Positions 7,819 through 16,204 of a DNA stretch of 42,363 nt are shown here, one piece after another (positions within the stretch are counted from its first letter, which is position 1; every line of letters starts with the position of its first letter). The position numbers were made by a program, and so were the translations under genes. The DNA comes from Acidobacteriota bacterium (GTDB taxonomy: Bacteria; Acidobacteriota; Terriglobia; Versatilivoradales; Versatilivoraceae): NCBI GenBank assembly GCA_022616615.1, contig JAKEER010000683.1, positions 1-42,363 of the forward strand, read 5' to 3'. The notes below the pieces were generated by a model. It had not been told where the DNA came from. It worked only from the letters and a program-made list of their open reading frames with translations, and did no database searches.

Positions 7819-9570
7819 CTAACGTCCTCCTCCGCGCCGCCCGCCGCCGCCACCGCCACCGAACGGCGTTCGGCCAAACGGGCTGCCCGCATTGCCGCGC
7901 TGCGGCGATGCCTCTTCGTCACCCAATTCCCCGGTAATGACCGTGTCGCCCTCCTTGAGGTCTCCACTGACCAGCGCCGTTTCTCTTCCGTTTGTAATAC
8001 CGAGCATGACGCGGCGGGGCTGAGGCTGCCCGGCAGAATCCAGCACCCAAATCATTCCCGGTGTGGGACGGCTTTCCTCAGCTTGCGGAAAACGAATCTT
8101 CATGCCGGCATCGATGCCATAGATGTCCGTTTTTGACGGACCGATGACGGCTTGCGCGCCACCACCAGAACGTCCGCCACCTCTTCCTTGCCAACTCCGC
8201 TCGCCGCCGCCCATCCGATTGCCGCCGGATCCGTCGCCAACCTGCCAGCCTCTCATACGCCGGCCAGAGCCACCCCCGCGTCCGCTTGCTCGGAAACCGC
8301 CTGACGAGCCTTGTGGCGGCGCGGAAGCAGCGGCGCTGCCCGTTGGTTCCGGCCGCCCCGTATTAGCAGACACTTCTCCCGAAAGCGAGCTCAGCAGCTT
8401 CTGGATCTCCTCCGGGTTCTTGTCCGAGGGGCGATAACGCAAGGCCGAGTTGGCCACTTTCAGAATGTTGTCGCTGCTGGCCACCGTAAAATTCACATTC
8501 GCAGTCATGCCAGGTCGCAGTTTCAGCGCAGGGTTGTCGACATCGATCATCACGTTGTAGACCACCACGTTCGAAGCCGTACCGCCCCCGCCGCTGCTGC
8601 CAGAAGAGCCAGCGCTGGTGCTGGAGGCCGGTAGTTTAGAAGTCAGGCGGATTTCGGCGATTTGCCCGCGAAACGTCTGTCCAGGGAAAGCATCGACTGC
8701 GAATTCCACCCTGGCCTTCTCTGATAACGCACCAATGTCGGCCTCGTCGATTTGGGCGATCACCTGCATCTTTGTCAAGTCGTTGGCGATGAGAAATAAG
8801 AGAGGCGCCTGGAAACTGGCTGCCACTGTCTGCCCGATGTCCACGCTGCGCTCGATGACGACGCCGTCTATCGGCGAGATAATGTTCGTGTAGCGCAAGT
8901 TCACATCCGACATCGTCAGCTCGGCCCTTGCCTGCTTGACGTTCGCTGCAGCCTGTTCCTGCTGGGAAAGCGCAGAGCGAATGGTGGCTTCGGTCTGGTT
9001 GACCTGAGCCTCAGCCTGCATGACACGCGCACCGGCCTGCTCAAACGTGGCTTGGGCTGTTTCCAGGTCCCGTTCGGCGATCAAGCCATCTTTAAACAGC
9101 CCTTGGGCTCTTTTCTGCTGCCGCTCCGCTTCCTTAAGCGCGACTCGCGCCACTTCGACGTTGGCCTTGGCGCTGCTGAGTTCAGCTCTGCGGTTTACCA
9201 GGTTTGCGTCAGCATTCTTCACCGACGCCTGGGCGGTGGCCAATTGGGCCTGCGAACGTTCCCGCTGGGCCTGAAAACTAGCCGGATCAATGATTGCGAG
9301 CACTTGTCCTTTCTTGACGACGCTGTTGAAGTCTGCGTGTAGTTCTTGAATTCGACCCGAAACCTGGCTGCCCACTTGGACTGTAACCACCGCCTGAAGC
9401 GTGCCCGTTGAGCTGACCGTGCGGCGCACATTGCCCCGGTCAATCTGGACGGTGAGATACTTATCGTGGGGATCCTGTCCCTTGCGTTTCCAATAGGAGT
9501 AACCTGCAAAGAGAATTGCCAGACCCAGCACGCCCGCGACGCCGTACTTGACCACTGAATTTCGTTTCAT
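7819..9570 (-). CDS. MacA-type periplasmic adaptor with Gly/Arg-rich insert
   Basis: A 583-aa membrane-fusion protein, first gene of the efflux operon. An N-terminal membrane anchor (about 10-27) is followed by half of the lipoyl domain (VQVGSQVSGRIQELHADFN), a long coiled-coil hairpin rich in Ala/Gln/Glu (about 100-222), the second lipoyl half (YTNIISPIDGVVIERSVDIGQTV) and the beta-barrel (about 265-365). Family members usually have 350-450 residues. The excess here is a low-complexity Gly/Ser/Arg insert at about 383-478 and a Gly/Arg tail at about 553-583, plus a Ser/Gly loop at 316-331. It should bridge the ABC permease to an outer-membrane channel. Confidence 0.92.
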   Translation of the reverse strand: MKRNSVVKYGVAGVLGLAILFAGYSYWKRKGQDPHDKYLTVQIDRGNVRRTVSSTGTLQAVVTVQVGSQVSGRIQELHADFNSVVKKGQVLAIIDPASFQAQRERSQAQLATAQASVKNADANLVNRRAELSSAKANVEVARVALKEAERQQKRAQGLFKDGLIAERDLETAQATFEQAGARVMQAEAQVNQTEATIRSALSQQEQAAANVKQARAELTMSDVNLRYTNIISPIDGVVIERSVDIGQTVAASFQAPLLFLIANDLTKMQVIAQIDEADIGALSEKARVEFAVDAFPGQTFRGQIAEIRLTSKLPASSTSAGSSGSSGGGGTASNVVVYNVMIDVDNPALKLRPGMTANVNFTVASSDNILKVANSALRYRPSDKNPEEIQKLLSSLSGEVSANTGRPEPTGSAAASAPPQGSSGGFRASGRGGGSGRRMRGWQVGDGSGGNRMGGGERSWQGRGGGRSGGGAQAVIGPSKTDIYGIDAGMKIRFPQAEESRPTPGMIWVLDSAGQPQPRRVMLGITNGRETALVSGDLKEGDTVITGELGDEEASPQRGNAGSPFGRTPFGGGGGGGRRGGGR

Positions 9571-9770
9571 GACCTGTTTTCGAACCTTTCAAGAAATGCG
9601 TCAAGTTCTGTTAGACCTAAGCGCTGCTGGCCGGCCAATCATGCTGCCAAGGCCAGGTGTAATGATGCTGAATCCAAAACCAGAGACGACCAAAGTCTCC
9701 AGGCGGTTTCCCAATCTTTTCGGAGCCTTAGGCCGGGTACCGACTCCTCTAAGGTCCCCCTTCGAAAAGT

Positions 9771-9846
9771 GGACAGCGGTTTCGCAGAAACCGCGACGGG
9801 GTTGTCGCGCAGTCCCGGTCTAACGAGTTAGCCAGGACAACCCCCT
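9771..9846. repeat. Hairpin repeat unit E, copy 1
   Basis: It starts GGACAGCGGTTTCGCAGAAA, with a short palindrome GCGGTTTCGCAGAAACCGC, and continues with GGGGTTGTC at about 9799-9807 that pairs with GACAACCCC at about 9836-9844. A diverged copy occupies 20106-20176, where it lies between two outward-facing element A ends. Noncoding. Confidence 0.65.
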
Positions 9847-9858
9847 AGAGTAGGCACG

Positions 9859-10118
9859 GTAACGTGAAGATTGCCGAGGCCTGGTTCAAGCTTTTCAGGG
9901 TTGGATCTGAAACGTTCTTGACCGTCGGTTCCGCTCCGCGCTGCTCATTGATGTCAACTTAAGGCGGTTTCGTCCTACCAAAACGACTGACTAGGGCATG
10001 GGTAGCCACGATTGGCGTGCTTTTCGCCAATCGTGGGCCCCATCCTGCCTTAAGTTGACATCAATGCGCGCTGCTGCGCTCAACCCACGGCTATTCGTAT
10101 TAGTCCCCTCCGGGGACA
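9859..10118. repeat. Repeat C, copy 1, interrupted by element B
   Basis: The left part (9859-9945, GATTGCCGAGGCCTGGTTCA ... GGTTGGATCTGAAACGTTCT) and the right part (from 10067, CGCGCTGCTGCGCTCAACCC) together match, as reverse complement, an uninterrupted copy at about 38313-38416. The comparison shows that 121 bp plus a 9-bp duplication were added here. It carries its own hairpin around TTTTCAGGGTTGGA, better paired in the second copy (AACCCTGAAAGGGTTG). Confidence 0.7.
9946..10066. mobile_element. Element B, copy 1 (121-bp MITE-like, 9-bp target duplication)
   Basis: The terminal inverted repeats are CATTGATGTCAACTTAAGGC at 9946-9965 and its exact complement at 10047-10066. The target CGCGCTGCT is present on both sides (9937-9945 and 10067-10075). 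The unoccupied sequence is in the window at 38327-38335 (reverse strand), so insertion can be inferred directly. Inside is a hairpin with 11-bp arms, CACGATTGGCG at 10007-10017 and complement at 10025-10035. It has no room for a transposase. The 9-bp duplication resembles those made by IS4-like or IS903-like enzymes, but which family moves it is unknown. Confidence 0.88.
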
Positions 10119-10259
10119 GCAGGGAACTAATCGCTGTGTCCAGCAGAAACTTGTGGGAACGGTCAGGTTTGTTAAGAAGGATTTGCCGACCAGTCCGCTG
10201 CTCGCGGGGCTCCGTGACCCGGGCCTCTGACTGCCTCTCACCCCCTCAGACTGCCTTGG

Positions 10260-10288
10260 TTGACATTTCTAAACGACTTGGGTAAGGT
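10260..10288 (+). promoter_or_regulatory. Possible sigma-70 promoter upstream of the phosphate transporter
   Basis: A perfect -35 TTGACA (10260-10265) is followed after 17 bases by TAAGGT (10283-10288), a weak -10 with three of six consensus bases. It would give a leader of about 160 bases before the GTG start at 10455. Prediction by eye only. Confidence 0.3.
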
Positions 10289-10454
10289 GAGGCGAATCTG
10301 AAGAGCGCCCCCCCGGTTTAGCACGCAGTAATACCCCAAAAACAGTTTTCCAATCGCCGTTGAAAGTCTTTCTCTAACTGCTGGACTGTTCCGAAAGCCG
10401 ATGTTCCATTCTTCTCTTCGGTGCGATCCCGTCCGAAGAAGACTTAGGAGACTT

Positions 10455-11441
10455 GTGCTGACACTAGTTATTATCATCATCCTGATTGCGCTGATCTTTG
10501 ACTTCATTAACGGCTTTCATGATGCGGCGAATTCCATTGCCACTGTGGTTTCTACTCGCGTGCTGACACCGCGCTTTGCCGTGATGTGGGCGGCATTCTT
10601 CAATTTCATTGGAGCTTTCGGATTTGAGACCCATGTGGCCAAGACCATGGGCAGCGGAATGATACAGCTTGATGACGTCAACGAATACGTGATTTTGGCG
10701 GGGCTCGTCGGGGCCATCGTCTGGGATTTGATCACCTGGTACTTTGGGTTGCCCACCAGTTCTTCGCACGCCCTGATTGGCGCCTATGCCGGTGCAGCCA
10801 TCGCCCGGTCGGGCTTTTCATCCATCATTGCCGCAGGCTGGACCAAAACGCTGATTTTCATCGTGCTGTCGCCGATCATCGGCGGGGTGCTTGGGTTTAG
10901 CCTGATGGTCTTCGTCCTCTGGTTGTTTCGCCACTTTACGCCTTCCTCGGTGGACAAGCACTTTGGCAGGCTGCAGCTGGTGTCGGCCGGGCTTTTCAGC
11001 CTCGGCCATGGCATAAACGACGCGCAAAAGACGATGGGTATCATAGCCGGGTTGCTTTTCACTTCAGGCTATCTGGCAACCTTCAGCATCCCGTTCTGGG
11101 TTGTGTTGCTGTGCCATGCCGCCATTGGCCTGGGCACGATGTCGGGAGGTTGGAGAATTGTCAAGACGATGGGACAGAAAATTACCAAGCTAAAGCCAGT
11201 CGGCGGCTTCTGCGCGGAAACTGCTGGCGCCCTCACATTGCTGGGAACGGCTTTTGGGGGAATTCCGGTGAGCACGACTCACACCATTACAGGGGCCATC
11301 ATGGGAGTCGGGGCAACCAAGCGGCTCTCTTCCGTGCGCTGGGGCGTTGCAAACACCATCGTTTGGGCGTGGGTGCTCACCATACCGCTCTCTGCACTCA
11401 TTGCAGCACTGACGTATTATCTCATCGCGCTGTTTGTATGA
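10455..11441 (+). CDS. pit: Inorganic phosphate transporter, PiT family
   Basis: A 328-aa polytopic membrane protein for proton- or cation-coupled low-affinity phosphate uptake. Both inverted PiT signature repeats are present: FDFINGFHDAANSIATVVST near the N-terminus, and SLGHGINDAQKTMGIIAGLL in the second half. A third motif is GGIPVSTTHTITGAIMGVG near the C-terminus. I choose GTG 10455 because AGGAG at 10446-10450 lies four bases upstream and the protein then opens directly with the first membrane helix; an ATG at 10401 would add 18 charged, unrelated residues. Its usual partner, a DUF47 protein, is next but on the opposite strand. Confidence 0.94.
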   Translation: MLTLVIIIILIALIFDFINGFHDAANSIATVVSTRVLTPRFAVMWAAFFNFIGAFGFETHVAKTMGSGMIQLDDVNEYVILAGLVGAIVWDLITWYFGLPTSSSHALIGAYAGAAIARSGFSSIIAAGWTKTLIFIVLSPIIGGVLGFSLMVFVLWLFRHFTPSSVDKHFGRLQLVSAGLFSLGHGINDAQKTMGIIAGLLFTSGYLATFSIPFWVVLLCHAAIGLGTMSGGWRIVKTMGQKITKLKPVGGFCAETAGALTLLGTAFGGIPVSTTHTITGAIMGVGATKRLSSVRWGVANTIVWAWVLTIPLSALIAALTYYLIALFV

Positions 11442-11586
11442 TGGCCCCGTGCCCGCCTAGCGCCGACGTAAGGAGGCGGCCTGAGGTGCCTTGACCTCGC
11501 CTCCCTTGTCGGCGGCTACGGGCGGTCGGCGGTGATGTTTGTTTCACTCCGCCTCCTCACGTCGGCGGCTACGACGATGCTGAGCG
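11442..11586. repeat. Inverted repeat between convergent pit and DUF47 genes
   Basis: CGCCGACGTAAGGAGGCGG (about 11460-11478) pairs, with one mismatch, with CCGCCTCCTCACGTCGGCG (about 11550-11568). A middle unit, CGCCTCCCTTGTCGGCGGCT, lies near 11498-11517. Its placement between two converging genes would suit a bidirectional transcription barrier, but there is no T-tract. Confidence 0.55.
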
Positions 11587-12201
11587 TCACGCATTCTTGA
11601 CCACAATCCCTTCGATTACGTTGGCCACGTCTTCACACCGGTCCAACGAGGCCTCCAGCTTCTCGTAAAGCTCCTTCCACTTGATGAGAGTAATCGGATC
11701 CATGTCGGTTTCAAACAACTTGCCCAAGGCGAGATGATAAATGTGATCCGCTTCATCCTCGAGCCGGTTAATTTCGATGCAAGGGTCCATCACCTTCATG
11801 CCATTCTGCAACTCGGACACGGCGATGACGATGGCCGCCGTGGAGCGCTGCAGAACCCGAGCCAGTTCTAATGCCGGCTCGCTTACCTCAGTCACCTTGA
11901 AGAGCACAAGGCGGCGCGCGATTGATTCAATCAGGTCGGTGACATCGTCGAGTTTTGACGACAACCCGTAGATATCTTCGCGGTCGATGGGAACAATGAA
12001 AGTCTTGTTCAGTTTGACAATGAGGTCGTGCGTCATCCGGTCGCCTTTGTGCTCCAGAGCCTTGATGGTTTCAGCCGTGTCCCGAATTTTTTCCGGCTTT
12101 TCCATCATCAGCGTCAAGAGCTTGGAAGCCTCGTGAGCGTTCTGGGCCATGCAAATAAACATATCGAAGAACTTTTCCTCTTTAGGAATGAACCTGAACA
12201 T
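11587..12201 (-). CDS. DUF47 / PhoU-like protein, putative Pit regulator
   Basis: A 204-aa all-helical protein of the DUF47 family (TIGR00153-like), related to PhoU and normally encoded beside Pit transporters, whose activity it is thought to modulate. The opening MFRFIPKEEKFFDMF is the family hallmark. Two PhoU-type metal-binding segments are visible: IKALEHKGDRMTHDL (about residues 46-60) and INRLEDEADHIYHLAL (about 144-159). Length is complete. Pit genes usually follow DUF47 in the same operon; here the two converge tail to tail across a 145-bp palindromic spacer, so they must be transcribed separately. Confidence 0.9.
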   Translation of the reverse strand: MFRFIPKEEKFFDMFICMAQNAHEASKLLTLMMEKPEKIRDTAETIKALEHKGDRMTHDLIVKLNKTFIVPIDREDIYGLSSKLDDVTDLIESIARRLVLFKVTEVSEPALELARVLQRSTAAIVIAVSELQNGMKVMDPCIEINRLEDEADHIYHLALGKLFETDMDPITLIKWKELYEKLEASLDRCEDVANVIEGIVVKNA

Positions 12202-12288
12202 CGCTGCATCTCCTTGAATGGAACTCGTAGGTATGACGGCAATCGGTGAGTTTCATAACTGCTATCTTAGAAAGACTGGCGGCGAAGG

Positions 12289-12612
12289 TCAATCGAGACG
12301 GACTCTGTGGCGAATTCGTTCGAGCCGGCTGCGGCTGATGCCGCGAATGATGAGCAGCTCTTCGACGCGGCGAAACGGAGGATTCTTGGCGCGATACTCG
12401 ACAATGCGCCTCGCTGTGGCCTCCCCAATTCCGGGTAGGGTTTTCAGTTCGTCGATCGTAGCCCGGTTGACATTGACTCGCGCCGGCTCGTGCTTCGCTG
12501 CCGTCTTCGACAGGCCAGGACTCTGAGGCGTTACCGCTCCTGCGGGTTTGTTTCCGCTTCCAGAGAGCAGCAAGGCCAGGCACGCCGTTGCCAATAGGAA
12601 AGGAACAGGCAT
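12289..12612 (-). CDS. Secreted helix-hairpin-helix protein (ComEA-like)
   Basis: A 107-aa protein if started at ATG 12612, giving a signal peptide or anchor (PVPFLLATACLALLLSG), a short linker and a C-terminal tandem helix-hairpin-helix domain. The domain includes VNVNRATIDELKTLPGIGEA and the second repeat VEELLIIRGISRSRLERI. Such domains bind DNA in competence protein ComEA. The open frame continues upstream to GTG 12759, but those 49 codons are the remains of a broken symporter gene, so I exclude them. No strong ribosome binding site marks either start. No other competence gene is near, so a DNA-uptake role is only suggested by architecture. Confidence 0.75.
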   Translation of the reverse strand: MPVPFLLATACLALLLSGSGNKPAGAVTPQSPGLSKTAAKHEPARVNVNRATIDELKTLPGIGEATARRIVEYRAKNPPFRRVEELLIIRGISRSRLERIRHRVRLD

Positions 12613-12663
12613 CGTTGAATAAAGACCTGCCGCGCGGGCCACGACGGCCGCCCGCCCTGCCTT

Positions 12664-12841
12664 GATGCCGAATTCAGTGGCGGCCAAAGACGCTACGCCC
12701 AGGTAGACGTCCATTTCCCGTCCAGCGACGATGAAAGTGTTCCACCTTGCCAACGTCACGCCACATCGCCAGACCGGCTGCGATCGTGCCGATCAGATAG
12801 ACACCAATGATTCCCCAATCGATCCAGCCGAATGAGCTCAT
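12664..12841 (-). pseudogene. N-terminal fragment of a sodium:solute symporter, frameshifted
   Basis: Reading down from ATG 12841 gives MSSFGWIDWGIIGVYLIGTI and on through AAGLAMWRDVGKVEHF, a first membrane helix typical of the SSS family. The match then jumps frame at CACTTTCATC (about 12733) and continues as FIVAGREMDVYLGVASLAAT, the conserved second segment of that family. Dropping one T would restore one frame. Similarity stops after about 58 residues, at roughly 12664, where a GC-rich stretch leads into the helix-hairpin-helix gene. I read this as a decayed 5' remnant. It is not a piece of the intact symporter gene at 25618-27048, whose sequence differs. Confidence 0.7.
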
Positions 12842-13000
12842 GATCTTGCTCTAAAGAGACTCGAGGAACTTGCGTACACCGTGGAAGCGGCTTCCAGCCG
12901 CTTGTCCGGCGGCAGGATGCCGCCGCCACCCTTCCAGAGATCCCCTCTCTAGCTTGGCTCCTTGTGGATTGGGGCAGGGAAGTCGGTTGCGAAGAGAAGT

Positions 13001-14317
13001 TCAAATCAACTCGCCGGCTAAGCTGTTAGGAAAGGAATTGGTGACGCGAACCCTGGCGAACTTGCCAAGGAGTTCCGGCGAACCTGCAAAATTGACAATC
13101 TTGTTCTGGGTGGTGCGGCCCATCAGCTCGTTCAGATCCTTTTGACTCTTGCCTTCCACAAAGATCTCGAACTCTCTGCCAACCAAAGAGGCATTGCGCT
13201 CAATCTGGATCTTGCGCTGAAACTCTTGCAACACTGCCAGGCGCCGGCTCTTCTCTTCCTCCGGAATCGTGTCGCCAAAGGTAAACGCCTCGGTACCGGG
13301 ACGCGCCGAGTACTTGAACGAGAAGATCTGGTCGTAGCGAACCTGCTCCAGGAGCGACAGCGTCTCTTCAAAATCTTCCTGAGACTCCCCGGGGAACCCG
13401 ACGATGATGTCGGTGGAAAGCGCAATTTCCCGCTGCGCGGCTTTGATGAACTCTACGCGCCGAAGATACTCATCACGTGTGTAGTCTCGCTTCATTCGCC
13501 GCAAGACCTCGGTCGAACCAGACTGAACGGGCAGATGCACTTGGTTGCACACTTCGGGCGTGGTCTCCATCACTTCGACGATTTCGCAGTGGAAATCGCT
13601 TGGATGCGGCGATGTAAAGCGGATGCGGCGAATTCCGGGGACCGCGGCGATGCGCTTCAGCAGTTCGGCAAAGGTCGGAATAGCACCGGCTGGGTCGCGC
13701 CAGGAATTGACGGTCTGGCCCAGCAGCATCACTTCCGGATAGCCCTCCGAGGCCAAGCGTCGAATCTCAGAAAGTACGTGCTCACCCGAGCGGCTGCGCT
13801 CTGGCCCGCGAGTGTAAGGCACAACGCAAAAGGCGCAATAGCGATTGCATCCTTCCATGATGGTGACGAAGGCCTTGTACGGATTCTCCCTGCTTTGGGG
13901 ATAGGTCTCGAAGAGCCGGTCGACATCCTGCGAAACGTCGATGACATGCGGCGCCCCTTGTTCGAGCTTTTCGAGTAGCCGAGGAATAAACGAGTAGCTG
14001 CTCGATCCGACGACCAGGTCGACGTTGGGCGCCTTTTCGAAAATCTTCGGCCCCTCCATCTGGGCCATGCACCCCAGCAACCCAACCTTCGCACCGGGCT
14101 TGGTGCCATAACTCTTCTGCAGCGAGCCGAGGCGCGAAAACACCTTCTGATTTGCTTTTTCCCGAATATTGCAGGTATTCAACAAAAGCAGATCGGCCTC
14201 GGACGCGTCTTCGGTGGGGACATACCCCATCTGAGTCAAGGTGCCGGCCACCTTTTCCGAATCGTGATGATTCATCTGGCAGCCGAAAGTCTCAATGAAG
14301 AATTTTTTGGGTTCCAC
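13001..14317 (-). CDS. miaB: tRNA-2-methylthio-N6-dimethylallyladenosine synthase
   Basis: A radical-SAM methylthiotransferase that adds a methylthio group to i6A37 of tRNAs reading UNN codons. With GTG 14317 as start (438 aa) the N-terminal cluster cysteines are Cys13 (FGCQMNHHDS), Cys49 (LNTCNIREKA) and Cys83 (LLGCMAQ). The radical-SAM CxxxCxxC is Cys157/161/164 (GCNRYCAFC), and a TRAM domain ends the protein. I prefer this GTG because AGGA lies seven bases upstream; the ATG 60 bases earlier (14377) would add MAFLAFSYCC, which is a spacer repeat read through. It is downstream of recN on the same strand. Confidence 0.93.
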   Translation of the reverse strand: MEPKKFFIETFGCQMNHHDSEKVAGTLTQMGYVPTEDASEADLLLLNTCNIREKANQKVFSRLGSLQKSYGTKPGAKVGLLGCMAQMEGPKIFEKAPNVDLVVGSSSYSFIPRLLEKLEQGAPHVIDVSQDVDRLFETYPQSRENPYKAFVTIMEGCNRYCAFCVVPYTRGPERSRSGEHVLSEIRRLASEGYPEVMLLGQTVNSWRDPAGAIPTFAELLKRIAAVPGIRRIRFTSPHPSDFHCEIVEVMETTPEVCNQVHLPVQSGSTEVLRRMKRDYTRDEYLRRVEFIKAAQREIALSTDIIVGFPGESQEDFEETLSLLEQVRYDQIFSFKYSARPGTEAFTFGDTIPEEEKSRRLAVLQEFQRKIQIERNASLVGREFEIFVEGKSQKDLNELMGRTTQNKIVNFAGSPELLGKFARVRVTNSFPNSLAGELI

Positions 14318-14334
14318 AATAAGGTCCTGATTAG

Positions 14335-14500
14335 CCACCGGCTTGCTACAACAATACGAAAACGCCAAGAATGCCAAGAGAGCATCGAGTCTCCACGAGT
14401 CCTGCCACCCTATGCTTGCCGCGACAAATGCTCATCGTCGGCAGTCATACAGGTTGTCTTCTTGGCGCACTTCGCGCTCTTGGCGTTTTGGTCTTAGCCC
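14335..14500. repeat. Spacer repeat with inverted CGCCAAGA units
   Basis: AAACGCCAAGAATGCCAAGAG (14360-14380) is repeated in inverted form as CGCTCTTGGCGTTTT (14476-14490), giving a loose hairpin in the recN-miaB gap. Related CGCCAAGACGCCAAGAGA units occur at about 39722-39740. Confidence 0.5.
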
Positions 14501-16204
14501 CTACCTGCGGCTGTCTTTCAGCATCTCGGCGGCATGCTTCAGAACGCTTTCCGTCTTGCGCTCTCCGCTGATCATGCGGGCGATCTCCTGGACGCGATCC
14601 TGGTGCTGCAGCAGCGCCACCCGCGTCACGGTTCTGCCTTTCTCCACGCGTTTTTCGATGAAGTAATGGCGGTCGGCGTAGGAGGCAATCTGCGGAAGAT
14701 GCGTCACACAAATCACCTGGTTTTTCTGCGACAGCCGCTTCAGCTTCTGGCCAATAACGTCAGCAGTCTGCCCGCCGATGCCGGAGTCTACCTCGTCAAA
14801 AACCAGGCACTTGCCGCGCCCGTCAAGGGTTCTGACGGACTTCAAAGCTAGCATAATCCGGGAGATTTCGCCACCCGAGGCGATCTTGACCAGAGGTTTC
14901 AAATCCTCGCCCGGGTTAGGGCTCAACAGGAATTCGACTTCATCGATTCCCGCCGCCGTTTCCCAAGCCGCCGGCAGGCCCCCGTCGATGCCAGGTTCCG
15001 CCCTAGTTTTCGAAAAAGCAACTCGAAAGCGGCAGCGCTGCATAGCCAATTCGGCTAACTCCTTTGCAACGGTTTTTTCCAGAACTCGCGCCGCCGCCTT
15101 TCTTTTTTCGCTGAGCAGCTGGGCCGCATCTCGATAACGGCTGGCGGCCGACAAGCGATCCTTCCCAAGCTGAGCGAGATTCTCGTCGGCCGTCAACAAG
15201 CTCGCCAGGTCACGCTTCGAGCGGTCATGGAACGCCAGGATCTCCTTGACGGTCTTTCCGTATTTGCGCTTGAGCCGCTCAATTTCTGCCAGACGCGCCT
15301 CGACCTGCTCCAGCCGCTTCGGATCGGCCTCAATCCGCAACGAGTATTCGCGCAGCGAAAGAGCCACATCATCCACCGCAATGCGCGCCGCCTGCAGTTG
15401 TTCCAGAAACGCGGCACAGCGCGGATCCACACGGCTCAGTTCTTCCACTTGCCGACTGGCTTGTTTAATTGTGGCGCTGGCCGAGTTCTCGGCTTCGTAC
15501 AAGCCGGCATACGCCTGACTGGACAACTGAAACAGCTTGTCGGCATTCGCTAGCAGCGCGTGTTCCGCGGCCAACGACTCATCTTCTTCCGGATCCTTCA
15601 GCTTCACTTTTTCAATTTCGTCCAGTTGAAACCTGAGCCAGTCCATGTTGCGCAACCTCTCCTGCTCGCTGTTTTGCAAACGAGCCATCTGCTGCAACAC
15701 GTCTTGCCAGTGTGCGTAGAGCTCTCGCACCTCCGCTACCGGCGCTTCCGCATCCGCCAGCGCATCGACAAAGGCCAGTTGGGAATCGCTTTCGCTCAGC
15801 GTCTGCTGCTCATTTTGTCCGTGGATATCAGCCAGGAAGCGTGCAATCTCCTTCAAGAACCCGACCGAAACCATCTGGCTGTTAATAAAAGCGCGGCCTT
15901 TGCCTGATTGGGAAACCTCGCGCTTGATGATGAGCTCGTCCGCAGCGTGCTCCAAACCGGCTGCCTCTAGGCGGGCTCGGAGCGCAGGGTCCGCCAGCTC
16001 AAAAAGGCCAGTGACAACCGCTTTCTCTGCGCCCGTTCGAATCATCTCTCCGTGGGCTTTCTCACCTAGCAACAGGCTTAGTGCGTCCACCAGAATCGAT
16101 TTGCCCGATCCTGTCTCGCCGGTCAGAAGGCTGAGACCTTCGGCAAACTCCACCTGGAGGTTTTCAATTAGAGCGAACTGCTGAACTTCGAGGCATTTCA
16201 ACAT
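14501..16204 (-). CDS. recN: DNA repair protein RecN
   Basis: A 567-aa SMC-like ATPase used in recombinational repair of double-strand breaks. Walker A GETGSGKS (29-36) lies in the N-terminal head. Long charged coiled coils flank a central hinge. The C-terminal head carries the signature KIASGGEISRIMLALK and Walker B CLVFDEVDSGIGG, followed by QVICVTHLPQIA. Length agrees with the 550-570 aa family. The ATG start gives the standard beginning LKCLEVQQFALIENL. It heads a probable unit with miaB and is divergent from tolQ. No SOS box could be identified with confidence in the 238-bp upstream spacer. Confidence 0.96.
   Translation of the reverse strand: MLKCLEVQQFALIENLQVEFAEGLSLLTGETGSGKSILVDALSLLLGEKAHGEMIRTGAEKAVVTGLFELADPALRARLEAAGLEHAADELIIKREVSQSGKGRAFINSQMVSVGFLKEIARFLADIHGQNEQQTLSESDSQLAFVDALADAEAPVAEVRELYAHWQDVLQQMARLQNSEQERLRNMDWLRFQLDEIEKVKLKDPEEDESLAAEHALLANADKLFQLSSQAYAGLYEAENSASATIKQASRQVEELSRVDPRCAAFLEQLQAARIAVDDVALSLREYSLRIEADPKRLEQVEARLAEIERLKRKYGKTVKEILAFHDRSKRDLASLLTADENLAQLGKDRLSAASRYRDAAQLLSEKRKAAARVLEKTVAKELAELAMQRCRFRVAFSKTRAEPGIDGGLPAAWETAAGIDEVEFLLSPNPGEDLKPLVKIASGGEISRIMLALKSVRTLDGRGKCLVFDEVDSGIGGQTADVIGQKLKRLSQKNQVICVTHLPQIASYADRHYFIEKRVEKGRTVTRVALLQHQDRVQEIARMISGERKTESVLKHAAEMLKDSRR

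Larger units (their letters stand above)
9571..10454. other. Long divergent spacer with nested repeats
   Basis: This 884-bp region separates the adaptor gene (minus) from the phosphate transporter gene (plus), so it should hold promoters for both. It contains a hairpin unit at 9771-9846, repeat C from about 9859 interrupted by element B at 9946-10066, and GGCTATTCGTATTAGTCCCC at 10089-10108 that recurs at 38489-38508. An ATG frame from 10401 runs into the transporter, but its first 18 residues lack family similarity. I see no independent gene. Confidence 0.6.

Noticed and set aside
12756-13004. 82-codon minus frame between the helix-hairpin-helix gene and miaB
   Set aside because: It is out of frame with the symporter remnant in the same place and has a biased, non-protein-like composition.
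14318-14377. Upstream ATG start for miaB
   Set aside because: The added residues come from the CGCCAAGA spacer repeat; GTG 14317 has a ribosome binding site at good spacing.
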